From Proteiniclasticum sp043951855 (lineage in GTDB: Bacteria > Bacillota > Clostridia > Clostridiales > Clostridiaceae), in the NCBI RefSeq assembly GCF_043951855.1, contig NZ_JBINJW010000026.1:1-38111 (forward strand): a stretch of DNA of 38,111 bases, given 5' to 3'. The position numbers and the translations under genes were made by a program. The first letter of the stretch is position 1; each line of letters begins with the position of its first letter. The notes beneath the pieces were generated by a model that searched no databases, was not told the DNA's origin, and saw nothing but the letters and a program-made list of their open reading frames with translations. Shown here in pieces: positions 32,016 through 38,111 of the stretch.

Positions 32016-32855
32016 TTAAAGATCCAGGCTTTCCTTATAGACCTCTTTCTTGGGGATTCCCCTGAGCTCCGCCACCTTTTTCACTGCGTCTTTCTTCGTG
32101 AGACCTTCTTTCATCACTTCCAGAATATGTTCCTTTATGGATAAATGGATGAATCCTTCCTCACGCTCCATCTGAATCTCTTCCTGAGATTTTCCTGAAA
32201 CAACCAGTACGAATTCTCCTTTGGGCTGCTTTTCTTCGAAGCTCTTCAGCACTTCACTGATGGTCCCTCTCAGATGCTCTTCATAAAGCTTCGTCAGTTC
32301 TCGTGAAAGAGAAACTCTGCGGTCTCCGAACACTTCCATAACAGCGCTAAGGGTATCCAGGATCCGATGAGGCGCTTCGTAGAAGATCAGCGTTTCTTCT
32401 CTTTCTTTGAGAAGCTGAAGCTCATCTCTCTTTTTCTTCTTTGCCTTGTCCAGGAATCCGATGAAGGTGAATCTTCCGGTATCAAGACCTGAAGAAACAA
32501 GCGCATTGATCAGGGCAGATGGTCCTGGCAGAACATTCACTTCAATGCCTCTTTCAATGGCCTTTTTCACGATGACCTCTCCCGGGTCCGAAATGCCAGG
32601 CATACCGGCATCTGTCACCAGCGCGATGTTTTCTCCCGCTTCCACCTTGTCCAGGATAAAAGCGGAAGCTTCCATCTCGTTATGTTCACGATAGCTTATG
32701 AGAGGCTTTCTGATTTCGTAGCGATTCAAGAGCTTCGCTGTGACCCTGGTATCCTCACATGCGATGCGATCCACTTCACTAAGGACTTCCAGTACACGCA
32801 ATGAGATATCCTTCAGATTGCCGATGGGTGTCGGTACCATATATAGTCTCGTCAT
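32016..32855 (-). CDS. rsmI: 16S rRNA 2'-O-ribose methyltransferase RsmI
   Basis: RsmI methylates the ribose of C1402 in 16S rRNA using SAM. The 279-residue protein shows the family start LYMVPTPIGNLKDISLRVLEVL, CEDTRVTAKLL, LVTDAGMPGISDPG (SAM-binding loop) and FYEAPHRILDTL. The C-terminal 50 residues are a small helical region typical of the family. Its ATG overlaps the stop of the upstream methyltransferase gene by four bases, a common Firmicute arrangement of translational coupling. Confidence 0.96.
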   Translation of the reverse strand: MTRLYMVPTPIGNLKDISLRVLEVLSEVDRIACEDTRVTAKLLNRYEIRKPLISYREHNEMEASAFILDKVEAGENIALVTDAGMPGISDPGEVIVKKAIERGIEVNVLPGPSALINALVSSGLDTGRFTFIGFLDKAKKKKRDELQLLKEREETLIFYEAPHRILDTLSAVMEVFGDRRVSLSRELTKLYEEHLRGTISEVLKSFEEKQPKGEFVLVVSGKSQEEIQMEREEGFIHLSIKEHILEVMKEGLTKKDAVKKVAELRGIPKKEVYKESLDL

Positions 32856-33601
32856 TTTCTATCATCTCCATAAATTCTTCTGATTTCATCGGAATAGGTT
32901 CCATCGTCATTGTAGACATATAAGGGCGCTTCCACCTTGAGAAATTCTCCTCCGTCTCTTAGCCCCTCCACAAGAACCATGGTCGGCGGCTTCTTCGTGT
33001 TGGGATAGACCATCCTTAATCTTTTTGGTTCAATTCTGTACTTTCTCATGAGGGTCAGAATGTCCGCAAGTCTTTCCGGTCTGTGAATCATATAGAACCT
33101 TCCCTGGTCCTTCAGCACAGTTCTTGCCCCACTGATCACATCTTCCAGATTCAGGCTGACTTCATGTCTTGCGATGGTCAGCGCATCCTTTTCGTTGATG
33201 ATACCGCTGTTTTCTTTCTTGTAAGGAGGATTCACTGTAACCACATTGAACTTCGGAAGACTTTTCAGGAGCTTCTCATCTTTGATGTCTCCTTTCAGGA
33301 TCTTCACTTTGTCTTCAATCTGATTCAGGTCCACACTTCTTTTCGCCATTTCCGCAAATTCATCCTGAAGCTCGATGCCCATGATCTGCCTGGCATGGCT
33401 TTTCCCATATAGCAGAATAGGCAGTATGCCCGTGCCGGTGCAGAAATCCATCACCAGATCATTCTTTCTCACCCTGGCAAAATCTGACAGAAGAACCGCA
33501 TCCACACCGAACCGGAATCCCTTCTCTTTCTGTATGATTTTAAGGCCCTCTCTCTCCAGATCTTCCAGCGTTTCTCCTGGCAGTAAATAGTTCATAGTCA
33601 A
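32852..33601 (-). CDS. tRNA1(Val) (adenine-37-N6)-methyltransferase-like, TrmN6 family
   Basis: This SAM-dependent methyltransferase of 249 residues is close to YabB/TrmN6, which makes N6-methyladenine in tRNA. It has GFRFGVDAVLLSDF, motif I DFCTGTGILPILL (52-64) and motif IV NPPY (124-127), which fits an amino-group methyltransferase. The start is uncertain: TTG 33601 has AAGGA six or seven bases upstream, while ATG 33595 is a more usual codon with only GTGGG nearby. rsmI overlaps its end. The exact RNA target here is inferred from family and the rsmI link. Confidence 0.88.
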   Translation of the reverse strand: MTMNYLLPGETLEDLEREGLKIIQKEKGFRFGVDAVLLSDFARVRKNDLVMDFCTGTGILPILLYGKSHARQIMGIELQDEFAEMAKRSVDLNQIEDKVKILKGDIKDEKLLKSLPKFNVVTVNPPYKKENSGIINEKDALTIARHEVSLNLEDVISGARTVLKDQGRFYMIHRPERLADILTLMRKYRIEPKRLRMVYPNTKKPPTMVLVEGLRDGGEFLKVEAPLYVYNDDGTYSDEIRRIYGDDRK

Positions 33602-33704
33602 CCCACTTTCCTTCTTCTCTCATATTCTCTTACATTTTATAGGCAAATCAGCGTTAACACAAGAAAGCACTTTTTCCTGATTGGTTACCTGCTCATTCCT
33701 ATGG

Positions 33705-33733
33705 GTGAAACTGGACCGAAAATAGGGTATAAT
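33705..33733 (+). promoter_or_regulatory. Promoter of the PAP2-HAD operon
   Basis: TATAAT at 33728-33733 and GTGAAA at 33705-33710 are 17 bases apart. The -10 is perfect and the -35 matches four of six positions. It is about 34 bases before the PAP2 start. Confidence 0.5.
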
Positions 33734-33766
33734 ATCTTACATATCTAAAGGCGAGTGAGGAAAAAT

Positions 33767-34285
33767 ATGATAGAGAAAATCAGAATCTGGGATGAACGTG
33801 CTGTTATCTACATCAACCAGAAAATCAAAAGAAAACCATTGGACTACTTTTTTGTTGCTGCAACGTATATGGGATCGGATGTTTTCGCCATAGGATTCAT
33901 CCTTGCCTTCCTCTTTCTTCCTGTAAGCAAAATAAACGACTTTGCTCTCTATGCTGCTGCAGCACTGATTCTCTCTTCCATCACCGTGGGCATTCTGAAG
34001 AATGCCATAAAAAGAAAAAGACCCTTTGAGACCATCATCGAACTGAAGAGTCTCAAGATCGGCGTAGATCAGTTTTCCTTTCCATCCGGGCATACCACTG
34101 CAGCATTTAGCCTGGCAGTCACTGCCGCATTGGTGACAAATGGTCATGTGGCATCCACTGCCTATCTTCTGCTGGCACTTCTCGTGGCACTTTCAAGGGT
34201 ATATCTGGGCGTACATTATCCATCAGATGTCATCGCCGGTGGCATCATCGGAAGTTTCTTTGCACTGGCAGTGCATGTTTTTTAG
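33767..34285 (+). CDS. PAP2 family membrane phosphatase
   Basis: The 172-residue protein has four or five membrane segments and all three phosphatase signatures: KNAIKRKRP (K78, R85, P86), PSGH (106-109) and SRVYLGVHYPSD (R144, H150, D154). Such enzymes dephosphorylate lipid phosphates such as undecaprenyl pyrophosphate or phosphatidic acid on the outer membrane face. Recycling of the wall carrier lipid is likely but not certain. A GTG at 33755 is also open, but GTGAGG itself serves as ribosome site for ATG 33767. The HAD gene follows by 14 bases. Confidence 0.9.
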   Translation: MIEKIRIWDERAVIYINQKIKRKPLDYFFVAATYMGSDVFAIGFILAFLFLPVSKINDFALYAAAALILSSITVGILKNAIKRKRPFETIIELKSLKIGVDQFSFPSGHTTAAFSLAVTAALVTNGHVASTAYLLLALLVALSRVYLGVHYPSDVIAGGIIGSFFALAVHVF

Positions 34286-34299
34286 GAGGTACATAACAT

Positions 34300-34959
34300 A
34301 TGTTTGATAATATCAAAGGGGTCATTTTTGACATGGACGGAACACTCATTGATTCCATGTGGGTATGGAGAAAGATTGATGAAGATTTCATCCTGAAGCA
34401 GGGCATTGAAATGCTGCCGGAGGATCTCATGGGAAACATTTCTCATCTGAGTTTCCATGAAACCGCGGAGTACTTCAAAAGAGAGTTCAGCCTTCCTGAA
34501 TCCGTGGAGGATATCAAAAACCACTGGAACACCCAGGCGAAGCATGAATATACCCACAATGTCCTACTGAAGGACAACGCTCTTCCTCTTCTTACCGCAC
34601 TGAAGGCAAAAGGCATCAAGATGGCCATCGCCACCAGCTCCTCCAAGGAGCTCCTGGAAGATACCGTATCTTCCAAAGGCATCGCCCATTTCTTTGATGT
34701 CATCGTCACAACGGATATGGCTGGAAAAACCAAGGTGGAGCCTGATGTCTATCTTCTGGCAGCAAAGCTCATGGACATCGCTCCTGAAAGCATCGCGGTC
34801 TTTGAGGACATTCCCGCAGCCATGACCGGCGCGAGAAAGGCAGGCATGAAGGTATTCGGCGTCCATGATAAGTTCTCTGAAGACAGAAAAGAGGAGATCC
34901 TAGGCATCTGCCACACCTATATCGAGAATTTCGGAGAACTGCTTCCACATCTTCTCTAA
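34300..34959 (+). CDS. HAD-family hydrolase, beta-phosphoglucomutase-like
   Basis: The 219-residue protein has the catalytic FDMDGTLIDS (D11, D13), a helical cap (about 18-85), ATSSSKEL with the motif II serine/threonine, the motif III lysine near VTTDMAGKTKVEPD, and FEDIPAAMTGARKAGM with the metal-binding acidic residue. It is a phosphatase or mutase on a small phosphorylated metabolite, substrate unknown. AGGAGGT precedes the ATG, and it is co-transcribed with the PAP2 gene. It ends at a bidirectional terminator. Confidence 0.9.
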   Translation: MFDNIKGVIFDMDGTLIDSMWVWRKIDEDFILKQGIEMLPEDLMGNISHLSFHETAEYFKREFSLPESVEDIKNHWNTQAKHEYTHNVLLKDNALPLLTALKAKGIKMAIATSSSKELLEDTVSSKGIAHFFDVIVTTDMAGKTKVEPDVYLLAAKLMDIAPESIAVFEDIPAAMTGARKAGMKVFGVHDKFSEDRKEEILGICHTYIENFGELLPHLL

Positions 34960-34993
34960 GATGACCCTCATACTTTCATTGTGTAATGGAACG

Positions 34994-35039
34994 AAAAAAT
35001 CTCTTTCGAATCGATTGAAAAGATTCGAAAGAGATTTTC
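34994..35039. terminator. Bidirectional terminator between HAD and foldase genes
   Basis: AAAATCTCTTTCGAATC and GATTCGAAAGAGATTTT are long perfect arms with a short loop; A-runs and T-runs are on the outside. It ends both convergent transcripts. Confidence 0.9.
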
Positions 35040-35051
35040 ATTTGCATCTTA

Positions 35052-35804
35052 CTATTTCTTGTATTCTACAGGAAACTTTTCCTGAAGCTCTGTCATAAGC
35101 TTTGTGTAGTATTCCATCTGCTTATCCTGAAGCATCTTGTTCATGACTTCTTCCTTGACGTCATCAAACTTCTGTGGCTCAGCACCCTTCTTTTCAGTGG
35201 TCTTGATGATGTGGTATCCGAACTGTGTGGATACCGGGCTCTTTGTCATTTCCCCTTCGTTCATGGCAAAGGCTGCATCTTCAAATTCCTTGACCATCAT
35301 GCCTCTTCCGAATTCTCCAAGGTCTCCACCCTGTTCCTTGGATGGACAGCTTGAATGTTCTCTTGCTGCATCTTCAAAGGATATTTCCTCATTACTGATC
35401 TTGGTGATGAGGTCTTTGGCAAGATTCTCATCATCTACCAGAATGTGGCTTGCTTTGATGCTTTCCTGACCCTGATATCTTTCAGGATGGGATTCGTACA
35501 CTTCCTTCGCTTCATCCTCTTCGATGGTTATGGTTCCTAGAATCTTGTTCATGGTGAAGCTGTACTTGATGTCCTTCAGCGCCTGCTCAACCTGAGCCAT
35601 GTACTGAGGATCGCTTTCAAGGCCAAGCTCTGAACCGAAAGCGTTGATCAGTTCCACACTGACCAGCTGATCCAGCAGCTGCTTTCTGCCATATTCAGAT
35701 TCAAAATAACTTCTTCTTTCTGGGGCTAATGAGGCAATTGTGCTGTCCAGGATCGCATCTGTGATTTCGATTCCGTTTACAGTTGCCAGTACTTTGTTTT
35801 CCAT
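35052..35804 (-). CDS. Parvulin-type peptidyl-prolyl isomerase without signal peptide
   Basis: The 250-residue protein has an N-terminal SurA/PrsA-like helical chaperone region (about 1-110, starting ATVNGIEITDAILD). A rotamase domain of about 115-207 follows, with ASHILVDDE, CPSKEQGGDLGEFGRGMMVKEF and PVSTQFGYHIIKT. PrsA proteins are normally lipoproteins, but there is no signal peptide or lipobox here, so it probably acts in the cytoplasm. It is expected to help fold proteins by proline isomerisation. AAAGGAG precedes the ATG. It is a single gene with a promoter at 35839-35866. Confidence 0.92.
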   Translation of the reverse strand: MENKVLATVNGIEITDAILDSTIASLAPERRSYFESEYGRKQLLDQLVSVELINAFGSELGLESDPQYMAQVEQALKDIKYSFTMNKILGTITIEEDEAKEVYESHPERYQGQESIKASHILVDDENLAKDLITKISNEEISFEDAAREHSSCPSKEQGGDLGEFGRGMMVKEFEDAAFAMNEGEMTKSPVSTQFGYHIIKTTEKKGAEPQKFDDVKEEVMNKMLQDKQMEYYTKLMTELQEKFPVEYKK

Positions 35805-35838
35805 TATAATTTACTCCTTTTACAGTGAATTCTTTTCT

Positions 35839-35866
35839 ATCTTAACATATTTCATAGGGATTACAA
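35839..35866 (-). promoter_or_regulatory. Promoter of the parvulin gene
   Basis: On the minus strand TTGTAA (35861-35866) and TAAGAT (35839-35844) are 16 bases apart; each matches four of six positions. Confidence 0.45.
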
Positions 35867-35908
35867 AACCATACCAATCATACTAAAGAAAGCTTATCTG
35901 CTTCTTAA

Positions 35909-35936
35909 TTTTCAGTTCATACCTTCCCGCTATAAT
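35909..35936 (+). promoter_or_regulatory. Promoter of bcp-alkD-like operon
   Basis: TTTTCA (35909-35914) and a perfect TATAAT (35931-35936) are 16 bases apart, 34 bases before the TTG start of bcp. The intergenic region is shared with the divergent parvulin promoter. Confidence 0.5.
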
Positions 35937-35970
35937 ATAGAGATAATAATATTTATAGGAGTGATCGATT

Positions 35971-36438
35971 TTGGTGAAACTACATGAAAAAGCCCCTGAT
36001 TTTACACTTATGGGCTCCGATAACAAGAAGCATTCTCTCAGTGACTACAAAGGCAGAAAAGTCATTCTCTATTTCTATCCCAGAGACAATACCCCTGGAT
36101 GCACCTTGGAAGCAGAGAGCTTCCGAGATCATAACGAGGCAATTCGGGATGAAAACGCAGTCATCATCGGTGTTTCAAGAGACAGTCTTGCTTCCCATGA
36201 CAAGTTCATCACGAAGCTGGACCTTCCTTTTGTTCTGCTTTCAGATGAGGACTCAGAAGCATCTGCTCTTTATGATGTACTGACGGAAAAAAACATGTAT
36301 GGAAAGAAATCCATCGGCATTCAGCGAAGCACCTTCATCATCGATGAAGAAGGCATTGTCATTTATGAGAACCGCAAGGTGAAAGCAGAAGGTCATGCGG
36401 AGGAGATCATCGAATTTCTGAAAAACAGAGAAGCGTAG
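35971..36438 (+). CDS. bcp: Peroxiredoxin of the Bcp/PrxQ type, one-Cys
   Basis: Bcp reduces hydrogen peroxide and organic peroxides in the cytoplasm. The 155-residue protein has the thioredoxin-like fold and the peroxidatic cysteine C44 in PRDNTPGCTLEAESF. In two-cysteine PrxQ proteins the motif is GCTxEAC; here the resolving position (49) is Glu, and no other cysteine is present, so it must act as a one-Cys enzyme. The start is TTG 35971, eight bases after AGGAG; GTG 35974 is the alternative. A DNA alkylation repair gene follows by 10 bases, hinting at a shared damage-protection role. Confidence 0.94.
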   Translation: MVKLHEKAPDFTLMGSDNKKHSLSDYKGRKVILYFYPRDNTPGCTLEAESFRDHNEAIRDENAVIIGVSRDSLASHDKFITKLDLPFVLLSDEDSEASALYDVLTEKNMYGKKSIGIQRSTFIIDEEGIVIYENRKVKAEGHAEEIIEFLKNREA

Positions 36439-36448
36439 GAGAATCTAT

Positions 36449-37171
36449 ATGGAGAAGCAATCACCTGATTTTGAAACAGTCATGAAAGAACTGGCGTCTC
36501 TTGGAAAAGAGCGCACAAAGAAAAGCTATATGAGCAGAGGTGCAAAAGAGCCTCTCTTCGGTGTAGCCACAGGCGCCATGAAACCTCTTTCAAAGAAGAT
36601 CGGTATCAATCAGCCTCTGGCAGAAGCGCTCTATGCCACCGGAAACTATGATGCCATGTACTTTGCAGGGATCATCGCTGACCCCAATGGTATGAGCGAA
36701 GCGGACTATGACAGATGGATGGATGATGCCTATTTCTTTATGATTTCCGACTACATCGTTGCCGTGACGCTGTCCGAGTCCGACAGCGCCCAGAAAGTGG
36801 CGGATCGTTGGATCAGAAGCAGAGAAGACCTCAGAATGTCCGCAGGCTACAGCTGCTACTGCTGGCTTTTGGGCAACAGAAAGGACAGCGAGTTTAACAA
36901 AGAGAAGCTCCTCTCCATGATGAGGCAAGTGCAAGAAACCATTCATGAAGCACCCGTGAATGCAAAGAAAGCCATGGGTGAATTTCTCTATACCATAGCC
37001 CTATCCTACCTTCCCCTTCATGAGGAAGCAATGAAGATTGCAGAGGAACTGGGCGAAATTGACCTCATAAAAGAAGAGAAGAAGACGAAAACCATCCACC
37101 CCATCGCCACCATCCAAAAGGAACTGGACCGGGGAAGACTGGGATTCAAAAGAAAATATGTCAGGTGCTGA
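36449..37171 (+). CDS. DNA alkylation repair protein, AlkD-like (HEAT-like)
   Basis: The 240-residue protein fits the DNA alkylation repair family: mostly helical, with repeated helix pairs, an N-terminal SRGAKEPLFGVATGAMKPL, a LAEALYATGNYDAMYFAGII segment and DYDRWMDDAYFFMISDYI. A basic C-terminal end (residues 215-240) includes RGRLGFKRKY. Relatives AlkC/AlkD remove alkylated bases with a HEAT-repeat scaffold. This branch is less well studied, so glycosylase activity is inferred. TAGGAG precedes the ATG, and it is co-transcribed with bcp. Confidence 0.85.
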   Translation: MEKQSPDFETVMKELASLGKERTKKSYMSRGAKEPLFGVATGAMKPLSKKIGINQPLAEALYATGNYDAMYFAGIIADPNGMSEADYDRWMDDAYFFMISDYIVAVTLSESDSAQKVADRWIRSREDLRMSAGYSCYCWLLGNRKDSEFNKEKLLSMMRQVQETIHEAPVNAKKAMGEFLYTIALSYLPLHEEAMKIAEELGEIDLIKEEKKTKTIHPIATIQKELDRGRLGFKRKYVRC

Positions 37172-37184
37172 TGACACACTGGCT

Positions 37185-37239
37185 CAAAAAAGTGCCGTCG
37201 TAAAACTACGTGATATAGTTTTGCAGCGGCACTTTTTTT
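37185..37239 (+). terminator. Terminator after the alkylation repair gene
   Basis: AAAAAAGTGCCG and CGGCACTTTTTTT flank an inner GTAAAACTA/TAGTTTTGC stem, making one long hairpin followed by a T-run. It is A/T-flanked on both sides and could also serve the minus strand. Confidence 0.85.
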
Positions 37240-37374
37240 GTCGTGATTGGATCAGAAACACTTCCGATATTTGGAAACTGTAGCAAAAAGCACTAAAAGA
37301 GAAAAATGTAGAAATCAGTTTCATTGCTGATTTATATATAAATTCTAAGAAATAGCAGCTCCATTTTATACTTC

Positions 37375-37962
37375 TTATTCACTTATCGTAATAGATGCGG
37401 TAGCCACAAACATTCTCTTATCGGAAAGTTCCTTCAGATTGATCACTTCCATTTTCCCGTTGTTTGAGACAAGAACATTGAAGTGATCCGCATATCCCGT
37501 TACGGTTACCCAATGATTATAAAGTCCATCTCTATAGCCTTTAAAAAGCTTCAGTCCTACGATAAGAGGTACAGGATTGTCTTCATCTATATGCTTCTTG
37601 ATATCCACCATCATGGCTCTCAGGCCAAGAAGACTGCCCACATAACTATGTATGATCTTCACCTTGGCTCTTTTTCCTCTTCTGGCATAATACCACAGAG
37701 CAGCCAGTTTGAATCGTAGTGCAGTGGTTGGTCCCAGAAGATACTTTCTGAACATATGGTTCTGATCCTTCACCAGTTCTTCTCGAACATAGGATTTCCC
37801 TTCCGTATAAGCCGCATGGTTATTAAGGGTCACAGACCCGCAGCCGAACATAGCCAGGGGCTTTGTGGAAAGATGCTGATTCCCACCATAGAGGCCATCA
37901 AAGATCCTTCTGAAATCCTTGTTAATAGTTGTAAATTCTATACCGTTCACTATACGTTTCAC
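37375..37962 (-). CDS. Unassigned protein with C39/papain-like Cys-His-Asn pattern
   Basis: I do not recognise this 195-residue protein with certainty. It shows FGCGSVTLNNHAAY (C41) near the N terminus, and LYNHWVTVTGY (H150) followed by VSNNGKMEVINLKEL (N167/N168) near the C terminus. In C39-like and related papain-fold peptidases a GCG cysteine pairs with a histidine before a beta strand and an Asp/Asn on the next one, so the order and spacing fit. The middle contains basic helices and no signal peptide or membrane segment, so it should be cytoplasmic. The start is GTG 37962 after GGAG. A TATAAT lies at 37989-37994, without a clear -35. It is a single gene about 100 bases downstream of a group II intron end. 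Confidence 0.7.
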   Translation of the reverse strand: MKRIVNGIEFTTINKDFRRIFDGLYGGNQHLSTKPLAMFGCGSVTLNNHAAYTEGKSYVREELVKDQNHMFRKYLLGPTTALRFKLAALWYYARRGKRAKVKIIHSYVGSLLGLRAMMVDIKKHIDEDNPVPLIVGLKLFKGYRDGLYNHWVTVTGYADHFNVLVSNNGKMEVINLKELSDKRMFVATASITISE

Positions 37963-38059
37963 ATTATCGCTCCAGTCTGTTTTCTTTCATTATATCGCCT
38001 GACACTTTAAGTTGGCTTAATTCATGAAATTTTAATCCAAAACTTCTTCTTACTGTCAG

Positions 38060-38111
38060 ATCGGGTAGGAGGTAACTGATTATTTCAGTTACCGACCTCC
38101 CACACCACCGT
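38060..38111 (-). mobile_element. 3' end of a group II intron (part of domain V and domain VI), cut by the window
   Basis: On the minus strand the sequence enters as ACGGTGGTGTGGGAGG, which resembles the 3' strand of domain V. It then forms a domain VI-like hairpin: GGTAACTG pairs with CAGTTACC, and outside it GGGAGG pairs with CCTaCCC, leaving one A bulged. That A is the seventh base from the end ...CCGAT, the expected branch-point place and an AY 3' end. The 3' exon would start at 38059. The intron body and any reverse transcriptase lie beyond the window. Confidence 0.72.

Noticed and set aside
38060..38080. GTAGGAGGT reading as a plus-strand ribosome site
   Set aside because: No start codon with an open frame follows within the window, and the bases are explained as the descending arm of the intron domain VI.
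1..38111. tRNA and rRNA genes, complete transposase genes, phage genes
   Set aside because: I looked through the gaps between genes on both strands and saw none. All gaps are under about 250 bases and are accounted for by promoters, terminators or AT-rich leader sequence.

Overview
This window is a gene-dense piece of a chromosome from a Gram-positive, low-to-mid GC Firmicute, most likely a member of the Clostridia. Supporting this are strong AGGAGG-type ribosome sites, several GTG/TTG starts, Firmicute-typical families (DUF1836, YvrJ, DUF1659, DUF2922, YitT) and the linked block ftsE-ftsX-ctp-(PDZ membrane protein)-uvrB-uvrA. I did not identify the species. Almost everything is ordinary housekeeping. 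I saw no rRNA, tRNA, CRISPR array, complete insertion sequence or prophage.

Left part (1-17 kb, all minus strand): ftsE-ftsX-ctpB-like-minJ-like, then uvrB-uvrA behind a promoter carrying a LexA-box-like palindrome, then fhaB-like-rodA-pbpA-uvrC, a small lipoprotein and murB. Together these cover cell elongation and division, peptidoglycan precursor synthesis and nucleotide excision repair. In transcription order, alr and two tandem yitT paralogues lie just upstream of ftsE.

Middle (17-28.5 kb): acpS-nnrDE, then a YihY/BrkB membrane protein, a DUF1659-DUF2922 pair of tiny proteins, a plus-strand aldose-1-epimerase-like gene convergent with a gluconokinase-like FGGY kinase, and a 1024-residue secreted N-acetylmuramoyl-L-alanine amidase. 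The amidase has seven SH3-like modules and a Thr-Pro-Glu linker encoded by an 18-bp minisatellite.

Right part (28.6-38.1 kb): a PD-(D/E)XK nuclease fused to an XPD/DinG-type iron-sulfur helicase. Next come a DUF1836 regulator with a 47-residue YvrJ protein, a trmN6-like methyltransferase with rsmI, and plus-strand PAP2 phosphatase-HAD hydrolase. These are followed by a cytoplasmic parvulin-type foldase (minus), plus-strand one-Cys Bcp-AlkD-like DNA alkylation repair protein, and an unassigned protein with a C39/papain-like Cys-His-Asn pattern. The last ~50 bases look like the 3' end (part of domain V plus domain VI) of a minus-strand group II intron whose body lies outside the window.

No clearly new multi-gene system is evident. 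The best leads are the C39-like orphan beside the intron edge, the nuclease-helicase fusion, the DUF1836-yvrJ pair with a hairpin over its ribosome site, a candidate operator on the gluconokinase promoter, and the LexA-like site at uvrBA.
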